From Arthrobacter sp. Leaf141 (lineage in GTDB: Bacteria; Actinomycetota; Actinomycetes; Actinomycetales; Micrococcaceae): DNA of 64,000 bases. Where the stretch lies: NCBI RefSeq assembly GCF_001424565.1, contig NZ_LMOL01000004.1:87078-151077 (forward strand). Direction: 5' to 3'. The first letter of the stretch is position 1. The number at the start of each line of letters is the position of its first letter. The position numbers and the translations under genes are program-made. Under the pieces are notes generated by a model. That model searched no databases. It saw nothing but the letters and a program-made list of their open reading frames with translations, and was not told the origin of the DNA. Positions 60,190 through 64,000 of the stretch are shown here, in pieces.

Positions 60190-63100
60190 CTAGGCGCCCT
60201 CCCGCGGGCTGAGGCCGATGAACGCGCCCAGCTCCTCCAGGGCAGCCGGCCGGTGCGGCATGTAGCTGGTGAGTTCCGGTGACCGGACCACAACTGCCCG
60301 CCACTGGCCGCGCGAGACTGCCACATTGATGCGGTTCCGGTTCAGCAGGAACTCGGCACCGCGCGGCGCCTCCGCCACGGCCGAACACGCCATGCTCACC
60401 AGCACCACAGGCGCCTCCTGGCCCTGGAACTTGTCCACGGTACCCACCCGGACAGCCGGCAGCCCTGCATCCTCAAGATGCTTCCGGACCAGATGGACCT
60501 GGGCGTTGTAGGCAGCCACCACCAGCAGGTCCTCCTGCACCAGCGGCCTGGGGCCGGCGTCCGCGGCAGGGGTCCACTTGAGCCCGAGGTGCCGATGCGC
60601 CTGGCGGACAATTTCGGCTGCTTCCTCCGTCGAACTGGTGGTGTTGCCGCTGTGGTCCACAAAAACTGTTTCCACTCCCGGCGGCAGCCCCGCAAGGTCC
60701 CGGCCCAGTGCAGCAGGGGCCGAGTGCAGTTTCCCGTCATAGCTCAGGCGTGAGACTGCCCGGCACAGCTCCGGGTGCATCCGCCAGCTGTCGGCAAGGA
60801 AGTAGCCCAGGTTGGCCGGCAGCGTTGCATGCCCGGCGGCGAGCCAGCCCAGGGCTGACTCGTCCACCGGCTCGGGGTGGGCTCCTTGGGTCACCTGCGG
60901 CAACTGCTGCGGGTCACCCAGGAGGAGCAGCCGGGTGGCTGCAATGGACACGGCCAATGTGTTGGCAAGTGAGAACTGCCCGGCTTCGTCGATAACCAGC
61001 AGGTCCAGGGAACCCGCCGGCACTTCCTTGCCGGTCATGGTCCACGCGGTGCCGCCCACCAGGCAGCCGCCGGGAGCGGCAAGAAGTTGGGAGACGTCGC
61101 CGTCGCCCGTCAGGGTCCAGGGGACAGGGTGCGGGGCTGCGAGCTTCTTGGCCACCACGGCAGCGTCCACGCCGCCGGTGTCGATGGCCCGGCACAGCAG
61201 GTTTTCCACCACGTTGTGGGATTGTCCCACAACGCCGATCTTCCAGCCGGCCGCCACCAGTCGGCCGATGACATGAGCCCCCACGAAGGTTTTGCCGGTA
61301 CCCGGCGGGCCCTGGACGGCGAGGTAGGAGCGGTCCAGATCCAGCAGCGACTCCACCATGGCTGTGGCGTAGTCGGCGGCACCGTCGGGGCCGTTGCGGA
61401 CCTCCACTGGCCCCGGGAGGCTGACGAACCGTGGCGGCAGCTTGCGCAGGATGTCCAGCCCAGGTTGGGCGGGGATCGCCGGTACCGCTGCCCCCACGCT
61501 CCGGGCGATGGTGGCGATGGCGGCCTCGATGCTGACGGTGGCCAAGGGCTGGTCCTCGGTGAGTGCCACCGGAAAGTGCGGATAGGCAGGCACCTTGGCC
61601 GTTTCGCGCTCGGCGATGGTGATCACCGTGTGGGCCGGATTGTCCGGCGCCGGTTCCAGTTCGAGGATCCTGGTCCCGAAGGTGAAGGCCTTGGCCAGCG
61701 GGGCCGAGTCGGGTGCGGCCATGCCGTCCGGGGCAGGATCGTTGTACAGCCGGCACCAGGCCGAGCCTGCCCGGAAATCCGAACCTTCGGTCATGGTGCC
61801 CCGCAGCTTCAGGACCCGGGTGCGCATCCGTTCCCGGGGTTTGGCCAGCGCCCAGCCCGACAATATTTCGGCAGAGGCCACTACAAACACGTTCCGTTGG
61901 TCGGACCACGCATCCACCGGTGCTTCCACCCGGTCGAAGTGCTGCCACCAGAACTGCTTGCGTTCCCGCCGGTGGTAGCCGGTGGCGGCGGCCACCATGG
62001 CGATGGCCCGTTCGTCGTCCGTCCACGGCCGGTTGTCCGGCAGGTCCGCGAGGTAGGCGCGCAGCCTGGCTTCCTCCGCGCTCTCTTCCGGCCCATCCGT
62101 GGCTGCCGGCCGTTCGGATACCGCGCGCGAGGCCGCAGCGTGCCCGGTGGCTGCCCCGGAAAGCGTGCCGCCGTCGGCAGTCGCCCCCACAGCCAGGAGC
62201 CAGTCGCGCAGCCGAAGGGTGGAGAGGCAGTCGTACTGGTTGTAGTCCGAGATGGACGCCAACACCGTGGCGGCTTCGTCCGGGTGGCCGGCATCCCGTT
62301 CGGCGCAGTAGGCGGCGTAGGCCACCACCGATGCGCCGGCGTCCTTCACGTCCCCGGAGCGGAGATTGTCGCCCATGTACAGCGGCTCGAGCTTTTTGAT
62401 GGAGTAGGACGGCTCGGAAATCCGCAGCGAATGCCGGACGGTTGCGTAGAGATCCACCAGGAGCCCATCGCGAAGCCAGCCGTCCACGGTGTCTTCGCCG
62501 GCCTGGTGGGCCAGGGACAAGTGCCGGAGTGCAGTTTTTTCGTACGCCGCGTAGTGGTAGACGTGCATGTCCGGGTAGCGGGACCGGCGCTCTTCCACGT
62601 ATGCCAGGAACTCAAGGAAGGCCTTCCGTTCCCCGGACCGCGAGTGCGCCCAGAACGGGCGGAACACCGGATCAGCGCCTGCAGGGGGAGCTTCGATCAC
62701 GCCAAAGAGATACTCGATGCCCCAGGCGCCGGTGGCGGGGTCCTGCCAGAGGGGGTCGCCCTCGAAGTCGAAGAAAATGTCCCCGGGGCTGGGAGGTGGA
62801 AGGGTCCCGATGGTGTGCTCCGGCAGCACGGAATAGGACACCGTGTGCGCGTCGCCGTCCTTGGTGTACGTCCTGGAACCCGCCGGGGCGTCCAGTCCCA
62901 GCTGCATCCTGGCCTGTGCACGCAGCCGTGCCACGGAACCGGATGCAGCGGCCACGGGCATCGCAGCGAGCTGGTCGACGGTGGCGATGCCTTCCGCATT
63001 CAGCTTCCTGCGCCTGACCACGCTCATGCCCGCCACCATCAGCAGGTCCCGGTGCGCCTGGACCTGCTCCGCGCAGTAGTCGCACCGCCCGCAATGGACG

Positions 63101-63816
63101 ACGCCGGGCTGCCGCCAGCGGACGGGGTCGGCACCAGACCGGTGCCGGGCAGTCAGTTCGCGGAAGCGCCGCCGTCGTTCACGGAAAACGGGCAGGAGGT
63201 CCGGCAGCGAGTGGCTGCTGCGAAGCCAGTCCGAACCCACCCGGGTGCCCAGCACCAGGGTGACAACGGGGGAAGGGTCAAGTCCCATGCCCAGCAGCTG
63301 GTCCCCGTAGGCAGCCAGCTGCAGGAGGGCCCCCACCTTGGCATGCCGGGCCAGCTTGGTGTCCCAGACTTCGTACCGTCCGGTTTTTCCCGTTCCTGCG
63401 GCCTCGTTGACCAGGAAATCCGCGTAGCCCAGGAACTCGCCGTCGAAAAAGGTTGCCTGGAACACCACGTCCGCCCCGGACCTGAGGGCAAGTTCGGTCT
63501 CGGCATGCCGGGCCTGGAGTTCGCCGCGAAGGTTCGGGCCCCGCTCCAGGGAGTAGACGCCGGTTGCACGGTTGGGGTCCCAGGTCCCGTACCTTGCGGT
63601 CAGGCTATCCAACACTGTCTGCTCGTGGCGGTCGCCCAGCGCGCCTGCCCTGGCCTGCATCTCGTCGGCGGGGAACACAGCTTTTTCGGCGCGGCCCAGT
63701 TTCTCGTCGAGAACGCGCAGCGTGCGGTACTCACATTCGCTGGCAGCCACCAGGTCCGTGGCGGAATACACCAGGTCCGGCGCCGATCCGGCGTTATCAG
63801 GCTCAAGCAGAAACAT
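60190..63816 (-). CDS. TM0106-family RecB-like nuclease fused to a UvrD/DNA2-like helicase
   Basis: This 1208-residue protein has a RecB-like PD-(D/E)XK nuclease in the N-terminal part (GYADFLVNE, YEVWDTKLARHAKVGALLQL), a cysteine group (HCGRCDYC) of iron-sulfur type, and an RNase H-like segment (IFFDFEGDPLW). The C-terminal third is a superfamily 1 helicase: Walker A GPPGTGKTF at about residue 835, Walker B LVIDEAGQF, and later motifs (GDPQQLPQVTQG, VGTVDKFQGQEAPVVLVSMA). Start at 63816 with GGAGG upstream. Probable role in DNA recombination or repair. Confidence 0.9.
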   Translation of the reverse strand: MFLLEPDNAGSAPDLVYSATDLVAASECEYRTLRVLDEKLGRAEKAVFPADEMQARAGALGDRHEQTVLDSLTARYGTWDPNRATGVYSLERGPNLRGELQARHAETELALRSGADVVFQATFFDGEFLGYADFLVNEAAGTGKTGRYEVWDTKLARHAKVGALLQLAAYGDQLLGMGLDPSPVVTLVLGTRVGSDWLRSSHSLPDLLPVFRERRRRFRELTARHRSGADPVRWRQPGVVHCGRCDYCAEQVQAHRDLLMVAGMSVVRRRKLNAEGIATVDQLAAMPVAAASGSVARLRAQARMQLGLDAPAGSRTYTKDGDAHTVSYSVLPEHTIGTLPPPSPGDIFFDFEGDPLWQDPATGAWGIEYLFGVIEAPPAGADPVFRPFWAHSRSGERKAFLEFLAYVEERRSRYPDMHVYHYAAYEKTALRHLSLAHQAGEDTVDGWLRDGLLVDLYATVRHSLRISEPSYSIKKLEPLYMGDNLRSGDVKDAGASVVAYAAYCAERDAGHPDEAATVLASISDYNQYDCLSTLRLRDWLLAVGATADGGTLSGAATGHAAASRAVSERPAATDGPEESAEEARLRAYLADLPDNRPWTDDERAIAMVAAATGYHRRERKQFWWQHFDRVEAPVDAWSDQRNVFVVASAEILSGWALAKPRERMRTRVLKLRGTMTEGSDFRAGSAWCRLYNDPAPDGMAAPDSAPLAKAFTFGTRILELEPAPDNPAHTVITIAERETAKVPAYPHFPVALTEDQPLATVSIEAAIATIARSVGAAVPAIPAQPGLDILRKLPPRFVSLPGPVEVRNGPDGAADYATAMVESLLDLDRSYLAVQGPPGTGKTFVGAHVIGRLVAAGWKIGVVGQSHNVVENLLCRAIDTGGVDAAVVAKKLAAPHPVPWTLTGDGDVSQLLAAPGGCLVGGTAWTMTGKEVPAGSLDLLVIDEAGQFSLANTLAVSIAATRLLLLGDPQQLPQVTQGAHPEPVDESALGWLAAGHATLPANLGYFLADSWRMHPELCRAVSRLSYDGKLHSAPAALGRDLAGLPPGVETVFVDHSGNTTSSTEEAAEIVRQAHRHLGLKWTPAADAGPRPLVQEDLLVVAAYNAQVHLVRKHLEDAGLPAVRVGTVDKFQGQEAPVVLVSMACSAVAEAPRGAEFLLNRNRINVAVSRGQWRAVVVRSPELTSYMPHRPAALEELGAFIGLSPREGA

Positions 63817-63960
63817 GGGGCCTCCCCAGGAGTTGCAGGGCCGGGGGACTGTTCCTCCGGCCCTGCAATAAACCTAGCAACGGGGGCCGACAAAACGGCG
63901 GGTTAAGCCAGCCGGGCCACGTTGCGGCGCTCGGCCAGGTGCCCCCACCCAACTGACTCG

Positions 63961-64000
63961 CAGTTGTTGTCGTTTTGAGCCCCCAAAACGACAACAACTG
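63961..64000. repeat. perfect inverted repeat at the window edge
   Basis: CAGTTGTTGTCGTTTTG (63961-63977), six bases AGCCCC, and its exact complement (63984-64000) form a 17-bp stem. It is richer in A/T than every other hairpin found and may continue past the end of the window. Could be an AT-rich terminator for a gene beyond the edge or a dispersed palindrome. Confidence 0.75.

Noticed and set aside
61087..63906. 939-codon plus-strand frame opposite the nuclease-helicase
   Set aside because: Shadow frame; the minus-strand protein has multiple ordered helicase and nuclease motifs.

Overview
The window is high-GC actinobacterial DNA with gene content typical of the Micrococcaceae (an Arthrobacter or Pseudarthrobacter-like soil bacterium). 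The pointers are GTG starts, a DtxR/IdeR-type iron box, an Rpf-like secreted lysozyme-fold protein with LysM, a DUF222/HNH gene, a DUF6318 lipoprotein and a TM0106-type nuclease/helicase. Genus assignment is inference. No rRNA, tRNA, insertion sequence, phage or CRISPR array was seen.

Region 1 (1-16.9 kb) is an inositol-use island. It opens inside iolD and continues iolA-iolE-iolG-iolH-iolT on the plus strand, closed by a strong hairpin at 6544. A second plus-strand operon (6788-11918) encodes a sugar ABC importer (lipoprotein binding protein, permease, single-domain ATPase) and two more Gfo/Idh/MocA dehydrogenases. A MarR/MFS efflux pair follows, then a LacI-type regulator and a minus-strand GntR-iolB operon. 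Together these genes import inositol-like cyclitols, interconvert and oxidise them, and take the carbon through IolE, IolD, IolB and IolA. iolC and iolJ are not in the window.

Region 2 (16.9-31.3 kb) holds a matrixin-like metalloprotease next to a ferritin-like/VIT1 fusion, a small acidic protein, a sodium:solute symporter, an XRE-cupin regulator, and a DtxR-boxed siderophore ABC operon that appears to start leaderless. It continues with a ureohydrolase + ThDP-enzyme operon and a MarR/DHA2 efflux operon. A near-identical 27-base element lies upstream of both the symporter and the ureohydrolase operon. It links them into a probable regulon for a guanidino compound (2-ketoarginine to 4-guanidinobutyrate to GABA plus urea is the favoured reading).

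Region 3 (31.3-46.5 kb) has a heterodimeric ABC exporter with one degenerate ATP site, a hotdog thioesterase, a divergent histidine kinase/response regulator pair with an HPt-like protein lacking its histidine, a secreted GH26-like glycosidase, an orphan Vsr endonuclease, a flavin-nucleotide-binding protein, an NCS1 permease, a lower-GC pair (DUF6318 lipoprotein and PKD-type exported protein) and an OYE reductase.

Region 4 (46.5-64 kb) is mostly housekeeping: Tex, a DUF2071 protein, a PEP mutase/isocitrate lyase-type enzyme, a DUF222-HNH protein with 87-base tandem repeats, a sugar-epimerase-like protein, a pyrimidine-dimer-glycosylase-like protein, an Rpf/LysM protein, an adenine/adenosine deaminase, a winged-helix/H1-like/X25 chimera, acylphosphatase and a 1208-residue RecB-like nuclease-helicase. 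The window ends in a perfect, AT-richer 17-bp inverted repeat.
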